DNA of 64,000 nucleotides from Archivesica marissinica (taxonomy: Eukaryota; Mollusca; Bivalvia; Venerida; Vesicomyidae), in contig CM026397.1 of the NCBI GenBank assembly GCA_014843695.1, positions 35,685,586 through 35,749,585 on the forward strand, read 5' to 3'. Made by a program: the position numbers and the translations under genes. The number at the start of each line of letters is the position of its first letter. The first letter of the stretch is position 1. Of this stretch, positions 34,198 through 44,795 are shown piece after piece. Below the pieces are notes generated by a model. That model saw only the letters and a list, made by a program, of their open reading frames with translations, was not told where the DNA came from and ran no database searches.

Positions 34198-37100
34198 ATG
34201 TATGTTTCTATGTGGTTGGTAGAGTGGTTGTATATGTATGTTTCTATGTGGTTGGTAGAGTGGTTGTATATGTATGTTTCTATGTGGTTGGTAGAGTGGT
34301 TGTATATGTATGTTTCTATGTGGTTGGTAGAGTGGTTGTATATGTATGTTTCTATGTGGTTGGTAGAGTGGTTGTATATGTATGTTTCTATGTGGTTGGT
34401 AGAGTGGTTGTATATGTATGTTTCTATGTGGTTGGTAGAGTGGTTGTATATGTATGTTTCTATGTGGTTGGTAGAGTGGTTGTATATGTATGTTTCTATG
34501 TGGTTGGTAGAGTGGTTGTATATGTATGTTTCTATGTGGTTGGTAGAGTGGTTGTATATGTATGTTTCTATGTGGTTGGTAGAGTGGTTGTATATGTATG
34601 TTTCTATGTGGTTGGTAGAGTGGTTGTATATGTATGTTTCTATGTGGTTGGTAGAGTGGTTGTATATGTATGTTTCTATGTGTTGGTAGAGTGGTTGTAT
34701 ATGTATGTTTCTATGTGGTTGGTAGAGTGGTTGTATATGTATGTTTCTATGTGGTTGGTAGAGTGGTTGTATATGTATGTTTCTATGTGGTTGGTAGAGT
34801 GGTTGTATATGTATGTTTCTATGTGGTTGGTAGAGTGGTTGTATATGTATGTTTCTATGTGGTTGGTAGAGTGGTTGTATATGTATGTTTCTATGTGGTT
34901 GGTAGAGTGGTTGTATATGTATGTTTCTATGTGGTTGGTAGAGTGGTTGTATATGTATGTTTCTATGTGGTTGGTAGAGTGGTTGTATATGTATGTTTCT
35001 ATGTGGTTGGTAGAGTGGTTGTATATGTATGTTTCTATGTGGTTGGTAGAGTGGTTGTATATGTATGTTTCTATGTGGTTGGTAGAGTGGTTGTATATGT
35101 ATGTTTCTATGTGGTTGGTAGAGTGGTTGTATATGTATGTTTCTATGTGGTTGGTAGAGTGGTTGTATATGTATGTTTCTATGTGGTTGGTAGAGTGGTT
35201 GTATATGTATGTTTCTATGTGGTTGGTAGAGTGGTTGTATATGTATGTTTCTATGTGGTTGGTAGAGTGGTTGTATATGTATGTTTCTATGTGGTTGGTA
35301 GAGTGGTTGTATATGTATGTTTCTATGTGGTTGGTAGAGTGGTTGTATATGTATGTTTCTATGTGGTTGGTAGAGTGGTTGTATATGTATGTTTCTATGT
35401 GGTTGGTAGAGTGGTTGTATATGTATGTTTCTATGTGGTTGGTAGAGTGGTTGTATATGTATGTTTCTATGTGGTTGGTAGAGTGGTTGTATATGTATGT
35501 TTCTATGTGTTTGGTAGAGTGGTTGTATATGTATGTTTCTATGTGGTTGGTAGAGTGGTTGTATATGTATGTTTCTATGTGGTTGGTAGAGTGGTTGTAT
35601 ATGTATGTTTCTATGTGGTTGGTAGAGTGGTTGTATATGTATGTTTCTATGTGGTTGGTAGAGTGGTTGTATATGTATGTTTCTATTTGGTTGGTAGAGT
35701 GGTTGTATATGTATGTTTCTATGTGGTTGGTAGAGTGGTTGTATATGTATGTTTCTATGTGGTTGGTAGAGTGGTTGTATATGTATGTTTCTATGTGGTT
35801 GGTAGAGTGGTTGTATATGTATGTTTCTATGTGGTTGGTAGAGTGGTTGTATATGTATGTTTCTATGTGGTTGGTAGAGTGGTTGTATATGTATGTTTCT
35901 ATGTGGTTGGTAGAGTGGTTGTATATGTATGTTTCTATGTGGTTGGTAGAGTGGTTGTATATGTATGTTTCTATGTGGTTGGTAGAGTGGTTGTATATGT
36001 ATGTTTCTATGTGGTTGGTAGAGTGGTTGTATATGTATGTTTCTATGTGGTTGGTAGAGTGGTTGTATATGTATGTTTCTATGTGGTTGGTAGAGTGGTT
36101 GTATATGTATGTTTCTATGTGGTTGGTAGAGTGGTTGTATATGTATGTTTCTATGTGGTTGGTAGAGTGGTTGTATATGTATGTTTCTATGTGGTTGGTA
36201 GAGTGGTTGTATATGTATGTTTCTATGTGGTTGGTAGAGTGGTTGTATATGTATGTTTCTATGTGGTTGGTAGAGTGGTTGTATATGTATGTTTCTATGT
36301 GGTTGGTAGAGTGGTTGTATATGTATGTTTCTATGTGGTTGGTAGAGTGGTTGTATATGTATGTTTCTATGTGGTTGGTAGAGTGGTTGTATATGTATGT
36401 TTCTATGTGGTTGGTAGAGTGGTTGTATATGTATGTTTCTATGTGGTTGGTAGAGTGGTTGTATATGTATGTTTCTATGTGGTTGGTAGAGTGGTTGTAT
36501 ATGTATGTTTCTATGTGGTTGGTAGAGTGGTTGTATATGTATGTTTCTATGTGGTTGGTAGAGTGGTTGTATATGTATGTTTCTATGTGGTTGGTAGAGT
36601 GGTTGTATATGTATGTTTCTATGTGGTTGGTAGAGTGGTTGTATATGTATGTTTCTATGTGGTTGGTAGAGTGGTTGTATATGTATGTTTCTATGTGGTT
36701 GGTAGAGTGGTTGTATATGTATGTTTCTATGTGGTTGGTAGAGTGGTTGTATATGTATGTTTCTATGTGGTTGGTAGAGTGGTTGTATATGTATGTTTCT
36801 ATGTGGTTGGTAGAGTGGTTGTATATGTATGTTTCTATGTGGTTGGTAGAGTGGTTGTATATGTATGTTTCTATGTGGTTGGTAGAGTGGTTGTATATGT
36901 ATGTTTCTATGTGGTTGGTAGAGTGGTTGTATATGTATGTTTCTATGTGGTTGGTAGAGTGGTTGTATATGTATGTTTCTATGTGGTTGGTAGAGTGGTT
37001 GTATATGTATGTTTCTATGTGGTTGGTAGAGTGGTTGTATATGTATGTTTCTATGTGGTTGGTAGAGTGGTTGTATATGTATGTTTCTATGTGGTTGGTA

Positions 37101-38004
37101 GAGTGGTTGTATATGTATGTTTCTATGTGGTTGGTAGAGTGGTTGTATATGTATGTTTCTATGTGGTTGGTAGAGTGGTTGTATATGTATGTTTCTATGT
37201 GGTTGGTAGAGTGGTTGTATATGTATGTTTCTATGTGGTTGGTAGAGTGGTTGTATATGTATGTTTCTATGTGGTTGGTAGAGTGGTTGTATATGTATGT
37301 TTCTATGTGGTTGGTAGAGTGGTTGTATATGTATGTTTCTATGTGGTTGGTAGAGTGGTTGTATATGTATGTTTCTATGTGGTTGGTAGAGTGGTTGTAT
37401 ATGTATGTTTCTATGTGGTTGGTAGAGTGGTTGTATATGTATGTTTCTATGTGGTTGGTAGAGTGGTTGTATATGTATGTTTCTATGTGGTTGGTAGAGT
37501 GGTTGTATATGTATGTTTCTATGTGGTTGGTAGAGTGGTTGTATATGTATGTTTCTATGTGGTTGGTAGAGTGGTTGTATATGTATGTTTCTATGTGGTT
37601 GGTAGAGTGGTTGTATATGTATGTTTCTATGTGGTTGGTAGAGTGGTTGTATATGTATGTTTCTATGTGGTTGGTAGAGTGGTTGTATATGTATGTTTCT
37701 ATGTGGTTGGTAGAGTGGTTGTATATGTATGTTTCTATGTGGTTGGTAGAGTGGTTGTATATGTATGTTTCTATGTGGTTGGTAGAGTGGTTGTATATGT
37801 ATGTTTCTATGTGGTTGGTAGAGTGGTTGTATATGTATGTTTCTATGTGGTTGGTAGAGTGGTTGTATATGTATGTTCTATGTGGTTGGTAGAGTGGTTG
37901 TATATGTATGTTTCTATGTGGTTGGTAGAGTGGTTGTATATGTATGTTTCTATGTGGTTGGTAGAGTGGTTGTATATGTATGTTTCTATGTGGTTGGTAG
38001 AGTA

Positions 38005-38520
38005 GTTGTATATGTATGTTTCTATTTGGTTGGTAGAGTGGTTGTATATGTATGTTTCTATGTGGTTGGTAGAGTAGTTGTATATGTATGTTTCTATTTG
38101 GTTGGTAGAGTGGTTGTATATGTATGTTTCTATGTGGTTGGTAGAGTGGTTGTATATGTATGTTTCTATGTGTTTGGTAGAGTGGTTGTATATGTATGTT
38201 TCTATGTGGTTGGTAGAGTGGTTGTATATGTATGTTTCTATGTGGTTGGTAGAGTGGTTGTATATGTATGTTTCTATGTGGTTGGTAGAGTGGTTGTATA
38301 TGTATGTTTCTATGTGGTTGGTAGAGTAGTTGTATATGTATGTTTCTATTTGGTTGGTAGAGTGGTTGTATATGTATGTTTCTATGTGGTTGGTAGAGTA
38401 GTTGTATATGTATGTTTCTATTTGGTTGGTAGAGTGGTTGTATATGTATGTTTCTATGTGGTTGGTAGAGTGGTTGTATATGTATGTTTCTATGTGTTTG
38501 GTAGAGTGGTTGTATATGTA
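38005..38520. repeat. 324-bp higher-order repeat next to the gap
   Basis: Variant 36-bp units (AGAGTAGTTG and CTATTTGGTTGG types) recur in the same order at about 38077 and 38401, nine units apart. This is the only visible higher-order structure in the 36-bp array. Confidence 0.75.
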
Positions 38521-38529
38521 TGTTTCTAT

Positions 38530-39529
38530 NNNNNNNNNNNNNNNNNNNNNNNNNNNNNNNNNNNNNNNNNNNNNNNNNNNNNNNNNNNNNNNNNNNNNNN
38601 NNNNNNNNNNNNNNNNNNNNNNNNNNNNNNNNNNNNNNNNNNNNNNNNNNNNNNNNNNNNNNNNNNNNNNNNNNNNNNNNNNNNNNNNNNNNNNNNNNNN
38701 NNNNNNNNNNNNNNNNNNNNNNNNNNNNNNNNNNNNNNNNNNNNNNNNNNNNNNNNNNNNNNNNNNNNNNNNNNNNNNNNNNNNNNNNNNNNNNNNNNNN
38801 NNNNNNNNNNNNNNNNNNNNNNNNNNNNNNNNNNNNNNNNNNNNNNNNNNNNNNNNNNNNNNNNNNNNNNNNNNNNNNNNNNNNNNNNNNNNNNNNNNNN
38901 NNNNNNNNNNNNNNNNNNNNNNNNNNNNNNNNNNNNNNNNNNNNNNNNNNNNNNNNNNNNNNNNNNNNNNNNNNNNNNNNNNNNNNNNNNNNNNNNNNNN
39001 NNNNNNNNNNNNNNNNNNNNNNNNNNNNNNNNNNNNNNNNNNNNNNNNNNNNNNNNNNNNNNNNNNNNNNNNNNNNNNNNNNNNNNNNNNNNNNNNNNNN
39101 NNNNNNNNNNNNNNNNNNNNNNNNNNNNNNNNNNNNNNNNNNNNNNNNNNNNNNNNNNNNNNNNNNNNNNNNNNNNNNNNNNNNNNNNNNNNNNNNNNNN
39201 NNNNNNNNNNNNNNNNNNNNNNNNNNNNNNNNNNNNNNNNNNNNNNNNNNNNNNNNNNNNNNNNNNNNNNNNNNNNNNNNNNNNNNNNNNNNNNNNNNNN
39301 NNNNNNNNNNNNNNNNNNNNNNNNNNNNNNNNNNNNNNNNNNNNNNNNNNNNNNNNNNNNNNNNNNNNNNNNNNNNNNNNNNNNNNNNNNNNNNNNNNNN
39401 NNNNNNNNNNNNNNNNNNNNNNNNNNNNNNNNNNNNNNNNNNNNNNNNNNNNNNNNNNNNNNNNNNNNNNNNNNNNNNNNNNNNNNNNNNNNNNNNNNNN
39501 NNNNNNNNNNNNNNNNNNNNNNNNNNNNN
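38530..39529. other. Assembly gap (1000 N)
   Basis: A run of exactly 1000 N inside the 36-bp array. The round size indicates a placeholder, so the true array length is unknown. Confidence 0.98.
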
Positions 39530-40210
39530 ATATTGGTGGTTGTATATGTATGTTTCTATGTGGTTGGTAGAGTGGTTGTATATGTATGTTTCTATGTGGT
39601 TGGTAGAGTGGTTGTATATGTATGTTTCTATGTGGTTGGTAGAGTGGTTGTATATGTATGTTTCTATGTGGTTGGTAGAGTGGTTGTATATGTATGTTTC
39701 TATGTGGTTGGTAGAGTGGTTGTATATGTATGTTTCTATGTGGTTGGTAGAGTGGTTGTATATGTATGTTTCTATGTGGTTGGTAGAGTGGTTGTATATG
39801 TATGTTTCTATGTGGTTGGTAGAGTGGTTGTATATGTATGTTTCTATGTGGTTGGTAGAGTGGTTGTATATGTATGTTTCTATGTGGTTGGTAGAGTGGT
39901 TGTATATGTATGTTTCTATGTGGTTGGTAGAGTGGTTGTATATGTATGTTTCTATGTGGTTGGTAGAGTGGTTGTATATGTATGTTTCTATGTGGTTGGT
40001 AGAGTGGTTGTATATGTATGTTTCTATGTGGTTGGTAGAGTGGTTGTATATGTATGTTTCTATGTGGTTGGTAGAGTGGTTGTATATGTATGTTTCTATG
40101 TGGTTGGTAGAGTGGTTGTATATGTATGTTTCTATGTGGTTGGTAGAGTGGTTGTATATGTATGTTGTAAATTGAACGATGTTTTGTCATCCTTGTTGTA
40201 ATGCTGCCAG

Positions 40211-40322
40211 GACAAGTGGAGGTAAATATCCAGGTTTGATCGAGAGACCTCACTCGGATACGGATTTCGTCGAGCGGCGACAGAAACTGGTCAACCTCGG
40301 CAGAGATTTCGAGACAATCGAT
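40211..40322 (+). CDS. CSPP1: CSPP1-like gene, internal exon 12 of window
   Basis: A 112-bp exon entered in phase 2 and left in phase 0 at GAT|GTAATA, with acceptor AATGCTGCCAG. It completes the arginine from exon 30800 and encodes TSGGKYPGLIERPHSD and TDFVERRQKLVNLGRDFE. It is a charged, probably helical segment. The acceptor lies only about 45 bp after the last minisatellite unit, leaving a minimal branch-point region (TGTAAATTGAACGATG). Two further GT sites just downstream could extend the exon by a few codons before a TAG. Confidence 0.75.
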
Positions 40323-40487
40323 GTAATAAACAGTAATGTGTAGCTTCTAGGTGTCTTTGCTTACTTCAATGTTGTCTCAGTGTGCTATATATAGGAAGAC
40401 ATTTCTTGAATTTTTGAGGTACTGGTAGATTACCATATATACAATAAAATCTGAAAAACAATCCTGGGGAGAGTATACGACTTCTTT

Positions 40488-41183
40488 CAGACCGTGTCTC
40501 ATTTATATTGTTCTGTAAGGCCATGTCACCAGACCCCCCCCCATCTACCCACCTGCCCTAATGTCAATTCTAGGACCCGTCCTTGCTGGGTAATCTGATA
40601 CAATAAATTGATTTTACTGCGAAATGTTGATGTAACTAAGTATGAAATTCCACTCATCTTCAGTTATTCCCTTGACGTTCGTGATCGAGTGGTTAACCCA
40701 TTCAACACCAAGTAACTGACATGGACTGGTCCATGATATTGTTAGACCAATAAATGAATCAGAAGATTACATTTGGACCAGTTCATTTATCAAAATGGGT
40801 AATTTTGTCTAAAAATAGTAATAATTATTACTGGCAAAAAGTGCAGATCCTGATGAGACGGCTCGTCACGAGCCGGCTCATCTGGATCTACACTTTTCAT
40901 AAGCCTATTTAGAGGTCTGTGGTGTTGAAAGGGTTAAGGTCGCCGACTTGTATACCACTGTAACCTATCATCACTGATGTCACGGGTTCGAGCCTCGCTC
41001 AGGTCGTGTCTCATTTATATGAAAAAGTTGGCAGTTTCTTACGGAGGTTGGTGCACCCAATTACTGGTTAACCATTGGAGCCTGCCCAGGAAAGGTGTTG
41101 TTGTTAGGTAAACTGCCCACCGGTGATATAGCCCAAAATGGTGCTGATGCAGGCGTAAAACCCGAAATATAACATATAACATA
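40488..41183 (+). mobile_element. SINE A copy carrying 5' flank of the 44.8 kb locus
   Basis: The insert is flanked by a perfect 11-bp duplication, ACGACTTCTTT (40477-40487 and 41184-41194). In order it contains: about 20 bp of SINE-like sequence; about 170 bp matching the unique 5' flank of the SINE at 44796 (TTCTGTAAGGCCATGTCACC onward, including CTTGACGTTC); and the SINE A itself with its nested TTAA MITE. The 44.8 kb SINE has its own shorter duplication inside this unit, so this copy is the derived one. Confidence 0.82.
40693..40937 (+). mobile_element. TTAA-flanked MITE, copy 3 (nested in SINE)
   Basis: Begins TTAACCCATTCAACACC and ends GGTGTTGAAAGGGTTAA, with the central hairpin GACGGCTCGTCACGAGCCG. 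It lies within the A-box of a SINE (GTGG|TTAA|GGTCGC), at the same place as copy 4. Confidence 0.9.
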
Positions 41184-41257
41184 ACGACTTCTTTAAATTA
41201 TACCACTGTCAATAGGTGTCGTGGTATTGACTTAGTCACCATTTTTGAGATTATGTG

Positions 41258-41323
41258 TAAGCGGCCCGGCTAGTTCAGGTAGAGCGTTCGCCCTGTAAGC
41301 GAAAGGTCCCGTGTTGGCTGCAC
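41258..41323 (+). other. tRNA-like relic
   Basis: GGCCCGGCTAGTTCAGGTAG followed by AGCGTTCGCCCTGTAAGCGA gives a D-arm-like and an anticodon-stem-like structure. The T-arm is lost (GTGTTGGCTGCAC instead of GGTTCGAATCC), so it is not a functional tRNA. It may be a SINE head remnant. Confidence 0.45.
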
Positions 41324-41445
41324 ATTTTTCTCACCCTGTGACCTAGGTACAATATTCCAATAGTCCAGGATTGTTTTCGCCATTACACTGTCTCACGAAC
41401 TTCAAAGCTTGCAAAGCAAAGCCATCAGATATGAGAACATCACAG

Positions 41446-42895
41446 ACTCTGTACACTGCCGTATACTTGGATATACAGATTCTGTACACTGCCGTATACT
41501 TGGATATACAGGCTCTGTACACTCCCGTATACTTGGATATACAGATTCTGTACACTGCCGTATACTTGGATATACAGGCTCTGTACACTCCCGTATACTT
41601 GGATATACAGGATCTGTACACTCCCGTATACTTGGATATACAGATTCTGTACACTCCCGTATACTTGGATATACAGGATCTGTACACTCCCGTATACTTG
41701 GATATACAGGATCTGTACACTCCCGTATACTTGGATATACAGACTCGGTACACTCCAGTATACTTGGATATACAGATTCTGTACACTCCCATATACTTGG
41801 ATATACAGATTCTGTACACTGCCATATACTTGGATATACAGGCTCTGTACACTCCAGTATACTTGGATATACAGATTCTGTACACTGCCGTATACTTGGA
41901 TATACAGATTCTGTACACTCCCGTATACTTGGATATACAGATTCTGTACACTCCCGTATACTTGGATATACAGATTCTGTACACTGCCGTATACTTGGAT
42001 ATACAGGCTCTGTACACTCCAGTATACTTGGATATACAGATTCTGTACACTGCCGTATACTTGGATATACAGATTCTGTACACTGCCGTATACTTGGATA
42101 TACAGATTCTGTACACTCCCGTATGCTTGGATATACAGATTCTGTACACTCCCGTATACTTGGATATACAGATTCTGTACACTGCCGTATACTTGGATAT
42201 ACAGATTCTGTACACTGCCATATACTTGGATATACAGGATCTGTACACTCCCGTATACTTGGATATACAGATTCTGTACACTGCCGTATACTTGGATATA
42301 CAGGATCTGTACACTGCCATATACTTGGATATACAGATTCTGTACACTCCCGTATACTTGGATATACAGGCTCTGTACACTGCCGTATACTTGGATATAC
42401 AGGTTCTGTACACTGCCATATATTTGGATATACAGGCTCTGTACATTGCCGTATACTTGGATATACAGGATCTGTACACTGCCATATACTTGGATATACA
42501 GATTCTGTACACTGCCGTATACTTGGATATACAGGATCTGTACACTCCCGTATACTTGGATATACAGGATCTGTACACTGCCATATACTTGGATATACAG
42601 GTTCTGTACACTGCCGTATACTTGGATATACAGGCTCTGTACACTGCCGTATACTTGGATATACAGGATCTGTACACTGCCGTATACTTGGATATACAGG
42701 ATCTGTACACTGCCGTATGCTTGGATATACAGGCTCTGTACATTGCCGTATACTTGGATACACAGGATCTGTACACTCCCGTATACTTGGATATACAGGA
42801 TCTGTACACCCCCGTATACTTGGATATACAGGATCTGTACACTCCCGTATACTTGGATATACAGGATCTGTACACCCCCATATACTTGGATATAC
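41446..42895. repeat. 33-bp tandem repeat, about 44 copies
   Basis: Unit CTGTACACTGCCGTATACTT plus GGATATACAGATT, with variants CTCCC, GCCAT, GGCTC and GGATC. Every unit contains the short inverted repeat GTATA-CTTGGA-TATAC. The unit length keeps several frames open for about 500 codons on both strands at once, which argues for non-coding origin. Confidence 0.96.
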
Positions 42896-43183
42896 AAAAT
42901 TCAGGAAATGTCTTAGCATCAGATAAAACAAGTATAAGCACTTTTATCTTTTTCGTATTTTGGTTCCAAACATTTTTGTTTCCAGCTTTGATGACATCTA
43001 CAGACAGAACATTTGTTCTATTTCCCGCTCTTTTGTACCATTTTCTTGGCTGCTAACGCTGCATTCTTTCTGTTATACACACCCAATGAGTGAGTGGGTG
43101 TAGGGTTAGGGGTGTTGTACAGTATGTTTAAGTTAATTGTCAAATTGTGAAGATGCTGTCAATAGACGTAAATACTTGAAACC

Positions 43184-43471
43184 TTTTTTTTTACGTTTAT
43201 TTATCGTCGCTACCGGTTGCCCATATGAGTGACGCCTCCTGAAGAGATCAGTCAATTTAGATTTTTGGAGGATAGTGCAATGATAGATACAGACATAGAC
43301 CCACTCTAGATTCTCCTCTGGTCTCTTTTATGTGCAAGGTGTAAAGCACAACACGAGACCTCGGTTTAAAGTCTCATCTGAAAGACTTATTTTTATTAGG
43401 GTCAGATGGGGGATCGAACCTGCGATCCCTGGATTACCAGTCCACCGTGATAACCACTGGACTACCGTCTG
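43184..43471 (-). mobile_element. tRNA-derived SINE, family D
   Basis: On the minus strand it has a head with GTAGTCCAGTGGTTATCAC, B-box GCAGGTTCGATCCC and tail CGGTAGCGACGATAAATAAA followed by an A-run. It matches 28584-28879 closely. The target duplication is unclear, possibly TGAAAC. Confidence 0.82.
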
Positions 43472-43696
43472 TTGCATGAAACTAACCAGGCCTTGAGGTT
43501 ATAAACCTTTTCTCCAATCTCAAACTCAACCTTAAGCTTCTGATTGGTTGAATCTTGCAAGCATATGTAAATTTATTATTGTTGAATACTTGGAGACACT
43601 TCGGGTCATATAACTAGAGCTAATTAAATGGCATATTTATATCACTCACATTAGTTATACAAACTGCAGATGTTTGTGTTTTCAGATTTTATGATA

Positions 43697-43785
43697 TACA
43701 GTCAAACCTGTGTTAGTCGTCACCTCCATTATGCAGCCAACCTTGTTGTTTTATTATACATTTTACCTCTATTAAGCAGTATAAC
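43697..43785. mobile_element. Truncated mariner-like MITE
   Basis: The left terminus TACAGTCAAACCTGTGTTAG and the beginning of the interior match 29821-30002. The right half is missing. Confidence 0.75.
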
Positions 43786-44161
43786 ATTTCGATATTTACG
43801 CTGAATTTGCGGGTACATTTTAATTTACGACAAATCAATGGAGGTGTGAAGTGTGTGAAAATCCAAACGCTGCTAATCATCTTCTTTTCCGTTTGGTCAA
43901 GTAGCGTAATGTAATCTTCTATCAAATTTGAATGATAATGGATGAGGGAGAGGGAGGGGAGGGGTAATTTAAACGTTTGGCAATCGGAAATAAGTCATTT
44001 TGTAGCATAATATTGTTGGGTTGGTTTTGAGATATATATATGGGTATATAACAGAAACAGTGCAGTATTGCATGCTGTGTGTTAGGGTAGCTTCAGATAG
44101 ACGTGGCTATTATTTTACCATTTTTACCAGCACATTGTATTCCTACCCTCGTGCACTTTAG
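43786..44161. other. Intron before exon 44162
   Basis: AT-rich unique DNA, with a purine-rich AGGGAGAGGGAGGGGAGGGG run at about 43945. The missing small exon expected by phase was searched for by eye here and not found. Confidence 0.4.
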
Positions 44162-44261
44162 GAAAGTTCGTTTTGACGATGACGCAGCTCACCAAGGTAT
44201 ATTGCAAGATGATAATTGGTTAAATCCAGAGATGAGACGGGAACAAGATTACAACCAACGG
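44162..44261 (+). CDS. CSPP1: CSPP1-like gene, internal exon 13 of window
   Basis: A 100-bp exon with acceptor GTGCACTTTAG and donor CGG|GTAAAC. Only one frame is open: it enters with the last base of a codon and reads KVRFDDDAAHQGILQDDN then WLNPEMRREQDYNQR, ending in phase 0. 'RREQDYN' looks like a diverged copy of the 'ER-KEYN' module. Exon 40211 ends in phase 0, so these two cannot be spliced directly. A small phase 0-to-2 exon between them, or another donor, is required. No further exon is visible before the window ends. Confidence 0.72.
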
Positions 44262-44624
44262 GTAAACAAATATTTTGTTTTATTAAATTGTCTTTATTTG
44301 CAAATGTGTAGAAGTAGAACAATCGCCCCCCCCCCCACCCCATAAGATCTGTCTAGAATGGGTTCAATATGCTCATTATATAGCATATATTATGCTAAAT
44401 GTTGGTACATTTTTCTTGTTTACAGCACTCATTAATTATAATGTACAAACAACAATTTTCATCTGACCAGTATATTGGTAAATTATTAAAATCTATGTCA
44501 TTGCATACGGTAATATTTATGCTTTAGATCATAACCTTAAGATATGATTTTATATATTTCACTTTTATTTGGCACATCCAAAACAACTGAAAATGTACCA
44601 AACGTGTTGCTCTCCTAAATATTG
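44262..44624. other. Intron, no feature recognised
   Basis: AT-rich intron sequence with a C-run (CCCCCCCCCCACCCC) near 44325. There is no further exon. Confidence 0.4.
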
Positions 44625-44786
44625 TTCTGTAAGGCCATGTCACCAGACCCCCCCCCCATCTACCCACCTGCCCTAATGTCAATTCTAGGACCCGTCCTTG
44701 CTGGGTAATCTGATACAATAAATTGATTTTACTGCGAAATGTTGATGTAACTAAGTATGAAATTCCACTCATCTTCAGTTATTCCC
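44625..44786 (+). other. Source flank duplicated at 40.5 kb
   Basis: From TTCTGTAAGGCCATGTCACC to TTCAGTTATTCCC this flank is nearly identical to 40509-40672. It contains no transposon signature and appears to be ordinary intron DNA carried along by a retrotransposed copy. Confidence 0.75.
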
Positions 44787-44795
44787 TTGACGTTC

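Larger units (their letters stand above)
34198..40164. repeat. 36-bp minisatellite, about 138 sequenced copies
   Basis: Unit GTATATGTATGTTTCTATGT plus GGTTGGTAGAGTGGTT, almost perfectly homogeneous for over 3.5 kb. It matches the neighbouring 54-bp unit with 18 bp (the GTTGGGAGAGGATACT region) removed. By hand count each unit has 12 G and one C on the + strand. Open frames of over 1000 codons are repeat artefacts. An N gap interrupts it. Confidence 0.97.

Noticed and set aside
34212..40253. Open frames of 500 to 1226 codons over the 36-bp array, some running through the N gap
   Set aside because: The peptides are perfect 12-residue repeats in more than one frame, produced by a unit length divisible by three and lack of stops. 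There is no start context, splice structure or domain, and part is translated N.
41258..41323. Functional tRNA gene
   Set aside because: The T-arm and acceptor pairing are missing and the base before the presumed anticodon is not T, so it is listed only as a relic.
41385..41445. LINE reverse-transcriptase remnant (frame reading ELQSLQSKAIRYENI)
   Set aside because: It recalls the C-terminal part of some non-LTR transposases, but the match is about 15 residues and no neighbouring domain is seen.
41343..43056. Open frames of about 500 codons over the 33-bp array on both strands
   Set aside because: At least five frames are open simultaneously, which a real gene would not produce; the unit is 33 bp.
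42975..43060. Candidate for the missing exon after TTTGTTTCCAG
   Set aside because: Stops at the second codon in phase 0 and has no suitable donor.
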